Source: Borreliella californiensis | GTDB taxonomy: Bacteria; Spirochaetota; Spirochaetia; Borreliales; Borreliaceae | Direction of reading: 5' to 3' | NCBI RefSeq assembly: GCF_014205885.1 | Contig: NZ_JACHFB010000001.1 | Coordinates: forward strand, 398,750-462,749 | Length of the DNA: 64,000 nt | Shown here: piece by piece, positions 40,871-50,925 of the stretch | Layout: each line of letters begins with the position of its first letter | Numbering within the stretch: position 1 is the first letter of the stretch | The notes under the pieces: model-generated | What the model saw: only the letters and a program-made list of their open reading frames with translations | Told to the model about the DNA's origin: nothing | The model's database searches: none | Made by a program: the position numbers and the translations under genes

Positions 40871-41695
40871 TTAGGTTTGAATATTTGAAGCCAGTCTTTC
40901 TATAAGGCTTTCAACACTAGATTTTTGAATATTAAATTCTATTTCTACTGTATTTTGGTCTTTTATTGTGGTCTTTATGTGGCTTGATATTGTGAGATTA
41001 GTCATGTTTGCTAAGATGGTTGGAATTAGCTTTTTTGACAATATTTTTAGTATTGGTGGGTTATTTGTTTTGATCAGGGATTTAAAAATGTATTCGTTTT
41101 GATTTAAGCTGTTGATAGACAAAGTTCCACTACTGAAGGGAATTAAATTTTTGCTGCTTGCCATTTGGCTTGGGAACAATAATGCTGAATCTTGAAACCA
41201 AAAAAACATTTCATTTTTTTCTACTTCCCCAATATATTTTGTTGTTAGTATATTATTGTCTTTTACGGGTTTATCTTTTTGGGTTATTGTAATGCTGGTT
41301 CTAGCTTTGTTTGGAATAATGTATATGTTTGAATTTTTAAGTTTCCATTTTGGATTTGTAAATATATTGCCTATTGATTCTGTATTTTTATTTTTATGAA
41401 TTCCCCAGAAGATATCTTTTGGAAAATTACCCATTATTAGTAGAGCAAAGTCGTTATTTTCTTTTTTATAGCTAAAGTATAAATCGCTTATAAGCCCGAG
41501 TGCGGATTTGTATTTAGGGCTTAATGAGTTATAAATAGACCTATTTTTAATTAAATTTACATGGGCGTATAAATTTGCGTCAGGCAAAAGCTCCATTAAG
41601 TAATTTAGATTTTGTTTTGGAGGACTGTAAGGTAGACTGGCACATCCCACTATGAGGCAGGAAATGGTAATTATTTTTGTTAATGTTTTTAACAT
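40871..41695 (-). CDS. Predicted lipoprotein of unknown function
   Basis: 274 residues. Signal peptide [16 protein letters not shown] with lipobox IVGC (cysteine about 18). After a Pro-rich linker the protein begins [18 protein letters not shown] and continues as mixed alpha/beta without motifs I recognise. ATG 41695 overlaps the ileS stop by seven bases, so it is the last gene of the leftward mutase-clpC-ileS unit. Expect a lipid-anchored envelope location; inner or outer membrane cannot be decided. Confidence 0.7.
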   Translation of the reverse strand: MLKTLTKIITISCLIVGCASLPYSPPKQNLNYLMELLPDANLYAHVNLIKNRSIYNSLSPKYKSALGLISDLYFSYKKENNDFALLIMGNFPKDIFWGIHKNKNTESIGNIFTNPKWKLKNSNIYIIPNKARTSITITQKDKPVKDNNILTTKYIGEVEKNEMFFWFQDSALLFPSQMASSKNLIPFSSGTLSINSLNQNEYIFKSLIKTNNPPILKILSKKLIPTILANMTNLTISSHIKTTIKDQNTVEIEFNIQKSSVESLIERLASNIQT

Positions 41696-44600
41696 TTTTC
41701 AATTCCTATTAGTGTAAATATGTCATCGGCAAGGTTTATTTTTTTTTCTAGTTTATCTTTGTTTAACATGATATTTAACGCCAATGTTTCAGTTTTAATG
41801 TATTTTTCAAATTTATTTAGCATTTCTTTCAAAGCTTCATTGTTTTCTATGTATAAATTTATTCTATCGCTAACATCAAAATTTTTTTCTTTTCTTAAAT
41901 TTTGTATCTGCCTTACAAATTCTCTTGTAAGTCCTTCCAAGTACAAATTTTTAGTGATTAGTGAGTCTATTCCTATTGTAATGGATTCTTCATTGATTAC
42001 TTTTAAGTTCTCTTTTTCTTCTCTTTCTAATATTATATCATTTAATGATAAATAATGCTTTGCATTAGCTACTTTTATCTCGTAAGATGTTCCATTTATT
42101 ATTTTTATTATGTCTTCATTTTTTAGCTTGCTAATCTCAGCAGATACTGCTTTCATATCTTTTCCAAGCTTTTTCCCAAGTTCTTTAAAGTTTGCTTTTG
42201 CTTTGTAAGTTATAAGCTCCTCTTCGTTAGTTTTTATTTTCATTTCTTTTGCATTTATTTCATCTAATATTATTTCTTGCATTTCCATTAGCATACTTTG
42301 TTCGTTTTGATTTTTTGTGACAATATATATCGTACTAATAGGCATGCGTATTTTTATATTGTGCAATGATCTGAGTGATCTTGCCATTGAAGTTATTTTT
42401 CTTGCAAGATTTATTTTCTCTTCAATTGTTTTGTTAATGAAATTTTCATTTGCTTTTGGATAATCGTTAAGGTGTATTGATTGCTTATCTTCATCGGTTT
42501 TTAAATTTTGATAAATCTCTTCTGTTATAAATGGAATAAAGGGTGCAAGTAAAATCATTAAAGTTTTGATTGCATAATATAATGTTTCGTAGGCATCATT
42601 TTTGTCTTTATCGTTTTCTGATTTCCAAAATCTTCGCCTTGATCTTCTTATATACCAATTGTTTAATTTATCTATAAATTCAAGTAAAGATTCTATTGAC
42701 TTTGTTAGATTGTATTTGTCTATTTCTATATTTAGTATTTTTTTTAGGCTTTCAAGTTCGCTTATGATCCATTTGTCAAGGTTATTGTTTTTGGCTAGGC
42801 TTAGATTTTTTGGAGGTTTGAATTTATCAATTATTGCATAAGTTGTGAAAAATGAATAAGCGTTCCAAATGGGTATTATTATATTTTTAAGAACGTCTCT
42901 TACTCCGTTGTCGCTATATTTTAAATCATCAGCTTTAACTACAGGGCTCATTATTAAATAAAGCCTTAAAGCATCAGCTCCAAAGGTGTTTATTACTTCC
43001 ATCGGGTCTGTATAATTTTTAAAGGATTTTGACATTTTTCTTCCATCGCTTGAAAGTACAAGTCCATTTACAATGACGTTTTTGAATGCTGTATTTTCAA
43101 AAAGAGAAGTTCCTAGGATTGTAAGAGTATAAAACCATCCTCTTGTCTGATCTAGACCTTCTGCAATAAAGTCGGCAGGAAATATATTTTTAAAATTACT
43201 TTCATTTGTGAATGGATAATGGTTGCTTGCGTAAGGCATTGCTCCAGATTCAAACCAACAATCGAGAACCTCGCTTGTTCTGATAAATGTGCCGCCGTCT
43301 TTGCTTGGCCAGGTTATTTTATCTATTTGGTCTTTGTGTAAGTCTTCGACTTTTTGACCAGACAGGTCTTCAAGTTCTTTTTTTGATCCAACGCAAATTT
43401 TTTTTCCTGTTTTTGAGCATATCCAGATTGGAATTGGATTTCCCCAAAATCTATTCCTGCTTATTGCCCAATCTTTTGCATTTTCTAACCATTTCCCAAA
43501 TCTTCCTTTTTTTAAATGGGTTGGCATCCAATTAATTTTTTCATTTACCTCTAAGAGTTTAGTTTTTATTTTTTCTACATTTACAAACCACGAGCTTATT
43601 GGTCTGTAAATAATTGGGCAGTTTGTTCTGTAGCAAAATGGATACCTGTGCAGATAATTTTCTCTTTTGAATAAAAAATTGCGTAATTTTAGGTTTTCTA
43701 TTATTTTTTTATCAGCATCTTTTATAAAAAGTCCTTCAAAATCTTTTGCCTGATTTGTAAATTTACATTCAGCATCCAAGGGGTCTATTATGTCAACATT
43801 TGTGTGTTTTTTAAGTATTGTGTAGTCTTCTTCTCCAAAAGGAGCAAGATGAACGATTCCCGTTCCATCGTCAGTTGTAACATAATCGGCTGTGTGTACT
43901 TTGAAAGCCCCTTTATCTTTTTGTTCTAAAAAGTAGTTAAAAATAGGTTCATATTCCATGCCTTTAAGATTGCTTCCTTTAAATTTTTCTATAATAGTAT
44001 ATAAATTTTCATCATCATAATAGCTATTAAGCTTTTTTGATCCAAGTATTAAAATTTCTTCTTTTTTTTTGTCAAAAATTTTAGAATATTCTATTTCTTG
44101 TCCTACTGCAATTCCAAGGTTTGAGGGTAATGTCCAAGGGGTGGTTGTCCATACTAGTAAGTATTCGTTTTTGTCTTTGATTTTAAATTTTATTGTTAAG
44201 GATGGGTCATTGACTTCTTTGTATTCTCCAAGATTCACTTCGAAATTTGAAAGTGGAGTTGCAAGCTTTGGGGAATAGGGTAGTACATAGTAACTTTCGT
44301 AAATTAAACCTTTGTTATAAAGATTTTTAAATACCCACCATACAGATTCCATGAAGCTTATATCCATAGTTTTGTAGCCTTTTTCAAAATCTACCCATCT
44401 TCCAAGCCTCAGGATTATATTTTTCCATTCTTTTGTGTATCTGAGTACTATTTTTTTGCATTCTTTGTTAAAATTTTCAATACCATAATTTTCTATTTCG
44501 TATTTGCCAGAAATTCCCAAATTTTTTTCTACTTCGTATTCAACAGGTAACCCATGAGTATCCCATCCAAAATTTCTTTTTACATATTTGCCCTTCATTG

Positions 44601-44817
44601 TTTGATATCTTGGAATTATGTCTTTTATTGTGTTTGGAACAAAATGTCCAAAATGAGGAAGTCCTGTAGCAAAAGGCGGTCCGTCATAAAATGTAAATTC
44701 TTCACATCCTTCTCTTTGCTTTATTGATTTTTCAAAGATCTTATTGTCATTCCAAAATTTTAATATTTTTTCTTCTATTTTAGGAAAATTTGCCTTGTTT
44801 TCTACTTTTTTAAACAT
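41689..44817 (-). CDS. ileS: Isoleucyl-tRNA synthetase, eukaryote/archaea-like type
   Basis: Class I synthetase charging tRNA-Ile. The HIGH motif reads PHFGH in [17 protein letters not shown] and the KMSKS loop is [10 protein letters not shown]. The editing domain (about 200-390; [10 protein letters not shown] and [14 protein letters not shown]) is intact. The PHFGH form, the [15 protein letters not shown] segment and the long C-terminus without the terminal zinc knuckles match the IleRS2 type shared with eukaryotes, which is often less sensitive to mupirocin. 1042 residues. ATG 44817 has AAAGGGG nine bases upstream. Confidence 0.95.
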   Translation of the reverse strand: MFKKVENKANFPKIEEKILKFWNDNKIFEKSIKQREGCEEFTFYDGPPFATGLPHFGHFVPNTIKDIIPRYQTMKGKYVKRNFGWDTHGLPVEYEVEKNLGISGKYEIENYGIENFNKECKKIVLRYTKEWKNIILRLGRWVDFEKGYKTMDISFMESVWWVFKNLYNKGLIYESYYVLPYSPKLATPLSNFEVNLGEYKEVNDPSLTIKFKIKDKNEYLLVWTTTPWTLPSNLGIAVGQEIEYSKIFDKKKEEILILGSKKLNSYYDDENLYTIIEKFKGSNLKGMEYEPIFNYFLEQKDKGAFKVHTADYVTTDDGTGIVHLAPFGEEDYTILKKHTNVDIIDPLDAECKFTNQAKDFEGLFIKDADKKIIENLKLRNFLFKRENYLHRYPFCYRTNCPIIYRPISSWFVNVEKIKTKLLEVNEKINWMPTHLKKGRFGKWLENAKDWAISRNRFWGNPIPIWICSKTGKKICVGSKKELEDLSGQKVEDLHKDQIDKITWPSKDGGTFIRTSEVLDCWFESGAMPYASNHYPFTNESNFKNIFPADFIAEGLDQTRGWFYTLTILGTSLFENTAFKNVIVNGLVLSSDGRKMSKSFKNYTDPMEVINTFGADALRLYLIMSPVVKADDLKYSDNGVRDVLKNIIIPIWNAYSFFTTYAIIDKFKPPKNLSLAKNNNLDKWIISELESLKKILNIEIDKYNLTKSIESLLEFIDKLNNWYIRRSRRRFWKSENDKDKNDAYETLYYAIKTLMILLAPFIPFITEEIYQNLKTDEDKQSIHLNDYPKANENFINKTIEEKINLARKITSMARSLRSLHNIKIRMPISTIYIVTKNQNEQSMLMEMQEIILDEINAKEMKIKTNEEELITYKAKANFKELGKKLGKDMKAVSAEISKLKNEDIIKIINGTSYEIKVANAKHYLSLNDIILEREEKENLKVINEESITIGIDSLITKNLYLEGLTREFVRQIQNLRKEKNFDVSDRINLYIENNEALKEMLNKFEKYIKTETLALNIMLNKDKLEKKINLADDIFTLIGIEKC

Positions 44818-44831
44818 ATTATAATTCCCCT

Positions 44832-47051
44832 TTATTCTACTATTATTTTTTCTTTTTCTAAATAAATTGTTATTTTATTTATGTTTTGATTTTCAGCTAT
44901 TATGGTGATAATATTTTCTTCTATTTTTTCTTTGATTGCGGCAATTACGCTTCTTGCTCCTGAATTTTTTTTATAGTATTTTGTGGTTATGAATTTGTCA
45001 ACATCTTTTTTTATTTCTATTTTGATTCCTTTAGAGCAAAATTTTACCTTAAGGTCACTTAAGTAGTTTTTGCAAATTTCCTCTACATTGTCCTTTGTAA
45101 GGGTATTTAGAATAATTTTTTTTTGAATTCTATCTAAAAAGGATAACTTAAATCTTTTTTCAAGATCTTGTTTTATTTCTTCTTTAAAGTTTTTTGCCTC
45201 TAAGCTTTTTTGGTGATTTTTGTTAAATCCAATATTTCTTTCTCCAAGAAGTATTCTAGATCCAATGCTTGTAGTCATTATTATAATTGTATTTTTAAAT
45301 AGTATTTTATCTTCTTTACTATCAATAAGTTCTCCATTTTCAAGCATTCGACTTATTAGGTTTAATATAGAGTTGTGGGCATTTTCAATGTTTTCAAACA
45401 ATATTAAAGTTTCAAATGAATGTTTTAATTTATTTGTCAGAATGCCTCCATCAGAGTAGCCTACGTATCCTGGATTTGTGCCAATTAATTTTGAAATAGA
45501 GTTTTCTTCTTTATAGTCTGACATATCTAGTTTTAATACTGAATTTTGATCCTTGATAATTTTTTTAGATATTTCATCAGTTAAAGTAGTTTTTCCACAT
45601 CCACTTGATCCTATTAGCAATATTGAGGCTAAGGGTTTAGAATCGTCATTAAGTCCAAGTTTGACTTTAATAATTTCTTTAATAAGTTCGTTTACTGCAT
45701 AGTTTTGTCCGATCACTTTTTTATTTATTTCGCTTTCTACTTCTTTTAATTCTAAAATTTCTTCTTTAGTGTTATTTGCTGTTTTAATAGATAGTATTTC
45801 ATTTATTGCCTTTTGTATATCATCTGCTGTAATGATGTTGTCTTTTGTAAGTTCTTCTTTTTTAATTGCACCGGCAATGTCTATTATATCTATTGCTTTA
45901 TCTGGAAATCTTTTATTTATTAGATATTTGGATGAAAGCTTTACGATATTTAAAAGCGCGCTTTTTTCATAGATCACTCCATGATAGTCTTCAAAATTTT
46001 TTGCAATATTTTCGATTATTTTTAGCGTATCTTTTTCATCAGGCTCTCTTACAGTAATTGTTTGGAATCTTCTAGCGAATGCTTTGTCTTTTGAAATATA
46101 TTTTCGATATTCATTGTAAGTAGTTGCCCCAATGATTTGTATTTCAGTTCTAGAAAGTGATGGTTTTAGTATATTTGATGCATCAAGAGCTCCTTCGGAG
46201 TTCCCAGCTCCTATTAGAGTGTGTATTTCGTCAATAAATATGATTGTGTTTTTGTTTTTTTCAATATACTTAATTATATTATTTAAACGGTCTTCAAACT
46301 CGCCTCTATATTTTGTTCCCGATACTAGGTTTGAAACCTTAAGCATTAAAATTGTTTTGTCTTGTAGTTTGCTACTTATTGTTTTTTGTACTATGCTTGA
46401 TGCAAGTCCTTCAACTATTGCTGTTTTTCCCACACCAGGTTCGCCTATGAGCATTGCGCTGTTTTTGTTTCTTCTCAAGAGTATATTTGTAAGAGCTTTG
46501 ATCTCTCTTTCTCTTCCAATCAAGGGGTCTAATTTTTTGGCTTTTGCAAGTGCTGTTAAATTTTTGACATACTTTCCAATTTCAAAGTGTTCATTTTCAA
46601 ATCGTATTTCTTCATCAAATTCTTTATAGGTTTCAATTAATCTTATTTTGTTTTTTTCCATGTATTCCAATATATTTTGATCTTTAAAGTTGAAGCTGGA
46701 TTTACTTAGTTTGTGCTTTTTAAGAAGTTTTTTATTTTTTAATATTTGATAAAAAATTTCTTTTGCCCCTATTAAAGGTTTGGATTTAAACTCCTTTTTA
46801 GCTTCTTTTATTAGAGTAAAGATTTCTTTATTGATTTTTGGAATAATTATTTCGTTTTTTTCTATTAAAATTTTTTCTAATTTATCTATTTCACATATAA
46901 CTTCTTGTTTAATGTTTTTTAGAGTTTTAGTATCTAGAAATTTTATTTCAGATTTTTTGGGAGTGGTAATTATAGACATTAATAAGTGCCAAATTGAAAC
47001 TTCTTTATTTTTATTTTTTCTTGCAATTTCTTTTGAGTCTATTTCTACCAA
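44832..47051 (-). CDS. clpC: ClpA/ClpC-type AAA+ unfoldase
   Basis: Unfolds proteins and feeds them to ClpP. Walker A sites: [15 protein letters not shown] (D1) and [14 protein letters not shown] (D2); Walker [13 protein letters not shown]. An I-G-F loop (NIGFNKN) for ClpP docking is present. 739 residues by the TTG at 47051, but that start cuts off the first helix of the N-domain. An ATT codon at 47078-47076, overlapping the mutase stop and preceded by GGAG (47092-47089), would restore it (about 748 residues). No ATG, GTG or earlier TTG lies after the in-frame stop at 47087-47085. As I recall, B31 names this gene clpC and another copy clpA. Confidence 0.92.
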   Translation of the reverse strand: MVEIDSKEIARKNKNKEVSIWHLLMSIITTPKKSEIKFLDTKTLKNIKQEVICEIDKLEKILIEKNEIIIPKINKEIFTLIKEAKKEFKSKPLIGAKEIFYQILKNKKLLKKHKLSKSSFNFKDQNILEYMEKNKIRLIETYKEFDEEIRFENEHFEIGKYVKNLTALAKAKKLDPLIGREREIKALTNILLRRNKNSAMLIGEPGVGKTAIVEGLASSIVQKTISSKLQDKTILMLKVSNLVSGTKYRGEFEDRLNNIIKYIEKNKNTIIFIDEIHTLIGAGNSEGALDASNILKPSLSRTEIQIIGATTYNEYRKYISKDKAFARRFQTITVREPDEKDTLKIIENIAKNFEDYHGVIYEKSALLNIVKLSSKYLINKRFPDKAIDIIDIAGAIKKEELTKDNIITADDIQKAINEILSIKTANNTKEEILELKEVESEINKKVIGQNYAVNELIKEIIKVKLGLNDDSKPLASILLIGSSGCGKTTLTDEISKKIIKDQNSVLKLDMSDYKEENSISKLIGTNPGYVGYSDGGILTNKLKHSFETLILFENIENAHNSILNLISRMLENGELIDSKEDKILFKNTIIIMTTSIGSRILLGERNIGFNKNHQKSLEAKNFKEEIKQDLEKRFKLSFLDRIQKKIILNTLTKDNVEEICKNYLSDLKVKFCSKGIKIEIKKDVDKFITTKYYKKNSGARSVIAAIKEKIEENIITIIAENQNINKITIYLEKEKIIVE

Positions 47052-47073
47052 ATTTATTAAAGTTTCTGTTATG

Positions 47074-48783
47074 TTAATATTTTTTTATCTCCATCTTTAT
47101 TGCATTTATTATACCAAATATTTTATGTTTTTCCTTATACTCTAGTTTTACAGATATATAAAATTTAATTTTTGGCTCTGTTCCAGAGGGTCTCACAACG
47201 ATTACAATTTCGTTTTCAAGTATAAATTTTATTGCGTTTATGGGGTATTTATATTCTTTGATTTCTGAAATTTCATTTTTAAAATTAATCTTTTTAAGAG
47301 TTTTATAGTCTAATTTTTCAATTATTTTAATTCCTGCGAATTGTGCTTTTTGTTCTTTTCTCAGTTTTAGCATTAACTTTTCTCTTTGAACTTCTCCATT
47401 AGCTCCTTCAAAGTTTTTTTCTATATTAAATTCTTCATAATATCCAAATTCTTTGTATATCTTTTCAAGATAATTCTTAATTGTTTGTTGTTTGGATTTT
47501 AAGTCAAGTGCTAAAGAACAAATCCCTTTTATGGCTGAGAATGCATCTTTATCTCTAACTTTTCTTCCTATTAGATATCCATGGCTTTCTTCGCATGCAA
47601 AGGCAAATTTTTTATTTGGTTCATTTTTTTCCATTTCATTAATTAAATTTCCTATCCATTTAAATCCTGTGTAAGTTCTAAAAATTTGAGAACCATATTT
47701 TTTTGCAATTTTTTCTAGCATTGGTGTTGTTACAAATGATGATATTGTAAATGTATTTTTAGGATTTATTTCTTTTGAGAGTATGTAGTTCATTAAAATA
47801 CATGATATTTGATTTCCGTTTAAGAATATCCATTCGTTTTGATCTTTGAACGCAACTCCTATTCTGTCAGCATCTGGATCTGTTGCAAGGGCAATATCAC
47901 AATCTTCTTTTTTTGCAAGCTCTATTACTTTAAGCATGGATAGGGTTTTTTCTGGATTAGGATAATTTATTGTTGGAAATTCAGGGTTTGGCAGTATTTG
48001 ACTTTTTTCTAAAAAAAGCTTTATTTTGCTATTTGCAAAGAGTTTTCTTATTATGGTTCCACCGGTGCCATGTAATGCTGTGTAGGCTATTTTTAAGTTT
48101 GTTTCTTTGCTGTTTTTTTCAAAATCAGGGAATTCTTTGTTTATTGTTTTCACATACTCTTCGTCTATCTCATTGTCAAGTTCTTTGATGATCCCTTTTT
48201 CAATGCCTTCTTTTATGGTAATTGTATTTATTATGTTTTTTACTTGTTGAATTTCATTAGTTATTAGTGTGTCATGAGGTGGTATTATTTGGACTCCACC
48301 TTTCCAATATGCTTTATAGCCATTATATTCTTTTGAATTATGGCTTGCTGTTATCATAACGCCAACATCACAATCAAATTTTCTTATTGTATAAGATAGT
48401 TGAGGAGAAGGTCTTAAGCTTTTATATATATATGTTTCAAAATTATTTGAGGCAAAAATTTGAGCAGCATTGTAAGCAAATTCTTTTGAAAAATATCTTG
48501 AATCATAACTTATTGCAACTTTAGGGTTTTTGTTTATTTTAAGTACATAGTTGCATATTCCTTGGCTTATTTTTTTTACATTATATGTGTTCATGTAGCA
48601 TGTTCCAGCTCCAATGACTCCTCTTATTCCAGCAGTGCCGAATTCTAGATCTTTATAAAATCTGTTTAGAATTTCTGTTGAATTATTTGTTTTTTGAATT
48701 TTTATTGCTTCTTCTTGAAAATATGTATCTTCTTCAAGAAGAATGTAATTTTTCAATTTTCTTTTAGCTTCGATTTTTTGCAT
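47074..48783 (-). CDS. Phosphohexomutase (phosphomannomutase/phosphoglucomutase family)
   Basis: 569 residues. Moves phosphate between C1 and C6 of hexoses. The phosphoserine loop is VMITASHNSKEYNGYK, the metal loop ATDPDADRIGVA, the sugar loop CEESHGY and the phosphate loop RPSGTEPKIKFY. Length and the CEESHGY motif point to the PGM2/phosphopentomutase-like branch rather than bacterial Pgm; annotated pathogens list it as phosphomannomutase. Substrate not decided. ATG 48783 with AAGGA at normal distance is preferred to the TTG at 48786. First gene of the leftward unit. Confidence 0.88.
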   Translation of the reverse strand: MQKIEAKRKLKNYILLEEDTYFQEEAIKIQKTNNSTEILNRFYKDLEFGTAGIRGVIGAGTCYMNTYNVKKISQGICNYVLKINKNPKVAISYDSRYFSKEFAYNAAQIFASNNFETYIYKSLRPSPQLSYTIRKFDCDVGVMITASHNSKEYNGYKAYWKGGVQIIPPHDTLITNEIQQVKNIINTITIKEGIEKGIIKELDNEIDEEYVKTINKEFPDFEKNSKETNLKIAYTALHGTGGTIIRKLFANSKIKLFLEKSQILPNPEFPTINYPNPEKTLSMLKVIELAKKEDCDIALATDPDADRIGVAFKDQNEWIFLNGNQISCILMNYILSKEINPKNTFTISSFVTTPMLEKIAKKYGSQIFRTYTGFKWIGNLINEMEKNEPNKKFAFACEESHGYLIGRKVRDKDAFSAIKGICSLALDLKSKQQTIKNYLEKIYKEFGYYEEFNIEKNFEGANGEVQREKLMLKLRKEQKAQFAGIKIIEKLDYKTLKKINFKNEISEIKEYKYPINAIKFILENEIVIVVRPSGTEPKIKFYISVKLEYKEKHKIFGIINAIKMEIKKY

Positions 48784-48851
48784 CAATATTTCCTTTTATT
48801 TTATTAAACAAAGATTAATTAAATTATATTGATTTATAATGAATTATATAC

Positions 48852-48878
48852 TTGATATAGAATTTATTATCATATAAT
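48852..48878 (+). promoter_or_regulatory. Predicted promoter of uvrB-uvrA
   Basis: TTGATA at 48852-48857 and TATAAT at 48873-48878, spaced 15 bases, in the 130-base gap between the divergent mutase and uvrB. Transcription would begin near 48885. A further TATAAT is at 48835-48840. Spacing is shorter than ideal. Confidence 0.45.
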
Positions 48879-48915
48879 TTATAAGAATGTGTATTAAATT
48901 TTGGTCGTTAAATTA

Positions 48916-50922
48916 ATGATGGATTTTTTTTTGAAGTCAGAATATCTTCCTGCTGGCGATCAGCCTAAAGCAATAAAAGAGATTGAAAATTCTATTTTGC
49001 TGGGGAATAAATATCAAACATTAAAAGGTGTTACAGGCAGCGGAAAGACTTTTACAATTGCAAATATAATCAAAGATCTAAATAGGCCCGCCTTGGTTGT
49101 TAGTCATAACAAAACATTAGCAGCACAACTTTACAGAGAGTTTAAGGATTTTTTCCCAAACAATGCTGTTGAGTATTTTGTTTCTTATTATGATTATTAT
49201 CAGCCAGAATCTTATGTGCCTTCAAAAGATTTATTTATAGAAAAAGAAGCCACCATTAATGCTGAGATAGAAATTAAGAGAATAAGAACGGTAACTTCTC
49301 TTGCTAAAAGACGAGATGTCATTGTGGTTGCAACTGTATCTTCAATTTATGCTCTTGGATCTCCAGATTTTTTCAAAAAATCAGCACGAGAATTTTTTGT
49401 AGGTCAAAAAATTTCTATTAAAGAAATATCAGATATTTTTGTAGAGCTTTATTACGAGAGAACTTTAATGAATTTGGAAAGAGATAAATTTTCAATTAGG
49501 GGAAATATTGTTGAAATTTGGCCTAGCAGTGAGCATGGAGAGTTTGCTTATCGAATTTGTTTAGATTTTGATGAAATTGTTGAAATATATAGGATTAGTT
49601 CATTTTCTAAGAAAAATTTAGGAGCTACAAATAGTTTTACTCTTTTTGCCAAGTCTTATTTTGTAATTCCTTATAAAAACGTATTAGAAGCAATACCTAA
49701 AATATTTCATGATTTAAGTCTTCAATGTCAATATTTTAAAGATAATGGCAAGCTTGTAGAAGCCGAAAGGCTTAAGCAGAGAGTAGAGTATGATTTGGAA
49801 ATGCTTAGAGAAACAGGATTTTGTTCAGGCATTGAAAATTATTCTAAATATTTAAGTGGAAGTACAATGGAGAGGCCCTTTTGTCTTTTTGATTTTTTCC
49901 CAAAAGATTACTTATTATTTGTAGATGAATCTCATGTTACATTGCCGCAATTTAGGGGAATGTATAATGGAGATCATTCTAGAAAATTAAATCTTGTTAA
50001 CTTTGGGTTTAGACTTCCTGCAGCACTTGAAAACAGACCCCTTAAATATAATGAATTTGATGAATTAATTAATCAGGTTGTGTTTGTATCTGCAACTCCG
50101 GGTGTTGAAGAGAATGATAAGAGTAGTGTGGTTGTTGATCAAATAATTCGTCCCACAGGTCTTGTTGATCCCGAAATTATTACTAGGCATTCTGATGGGC
50201 AAATGGAAGATCTTTACAGCGAGATTCAAAAAAGAGTGGCTCTTAAAGAGCGAGTTTTAATTACTACTTTGACAAAAAAAATGTCTGAGGATTTGACTGA
50301 ATATTTAGTAAGTCTTGGTGTAAAAGCAAAATATCTGCATTCGGAACTTGACACTCTTGAGAGAGTGGAAGTTATTTCACTTCTTAGAAAATCTGAAATT
50401 GATGTTATTGTTGGCATTAACTTACTTAGAGAGGGCTTAGATATTCCAGAAGTATCTCTTGTTGCAATATTAGATGCTGATAAGGTGGGGTTTTTAAGAT
50501 CTACCACTTCATTAATACAAACAATTGGTAGGGCTGCTAGAAATTCTAATGGACTTGTAATAATGTATTACGACAAAATAAGTGTAGCTATGCAGGAGGC
50601 AATTGAGGAGACTAGCAGAAGACGTCAAATTCAGATTGATTATAATAAAAAGAATAATATTACTCCTAAGACAATTGTTAAAAAGATTCAAAATATTTTA
50701 GAAAAAGAACTCAATAATAAAAATAAAAATTTTGGTTATGATTTTGAAAAAATTATTTCAGGCGAGAAATTGTCTAAAAAAAAGCTTATTGATAAGCTTA
50801 AATTTGATTTAGAAGAAGCCGTTAATGATGAAAGATTTGAAGATGCAATTGTTTTAAGAGACAAAATAAAAGAGATTAGTAGCAAAATTAGTATAGCTCG
50901 TAATAAAAAAAGAGAGGTGTAA
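48916..50922 (+). CDS. uvrB: UvrABC system protein B
   Basis: Damage-verification helicase of nucleotide excision repair. Motifs: [16 protein letters not shown] (Walker A), the beta-hairpin region [47 protein letters not shown], and [11 protein letters not shown]-terminal UVR domain ends the protein ([24 protein letters not shown]). The ORF is open from TTG 48901, but ATG 48916 or 48919 gives the normal start ([20 protein letters not shown]). 668 residues. uvrA begins three bases downstream. Confidence 0.97.
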   Translation: MMDFFLKSEYLPAGDQPKAIKEIENSILLGNKYQTLKGVTGSGKTFTIANIIKDLNRPALVVSHNKTLAAQLYREFKDFFPNNAVEYFVSYYDYYQPESYVPSKDLFIEKEATINAEIEIKRIRTVTSLAKRRDVIVVATVSSIYALGSPDFFKKSAREFFVGQKISIKEISDIFVELYYERTLMNLERDKFSIRGNIVEIWPSSEHGEFAYRICLDFDEIVEIYRISSFSKKNLGATNSFTLFAKSYFVIPYKNVLEAIPKIFHDLSLQCQYFKDNGKLVEAERLKQRVEYDLEMLRETGFCSGIENYSKYLSGSTMERPFCLFDFFPKDYLLFVDESHVTLPQFRGMYNGDHSRKLNLVNFGFRLPAALENRPLKYNEFDELINQVVFVSATPGVEENDKSSVVVDQIIRPTGLVDPEIITRHSDGQMEDLYSEIQKRVALKERVLITTLTKKMSEDLTEYLVSLGVKAKYLHSELDTLERVEVISLLRKSEIDVIVGINLLREGLDIPEVSLVAILDADKVGFLRSTTSLIQTIGRAARNSNGLVIMYYDKISVAMQEAIEETSRRRQIQIDYNKKNNITPKTIVKKIQNILEKELNNKNKNFGYDFEKIISGEKLSKKKLIDKLKFDLEEAVNDERFEDAIVLRDKIKEISSKISIARNKKREV

Positions 50923-50925
50923 TTT

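Noticed and set aside
46132..46629. 165-codon plus-strand open frame opposite clpC
   Set aside because: It is the antisense of the conserved AAA+ domain, with low-complexity Ser/Ile/Phe-rich translation and no start context.
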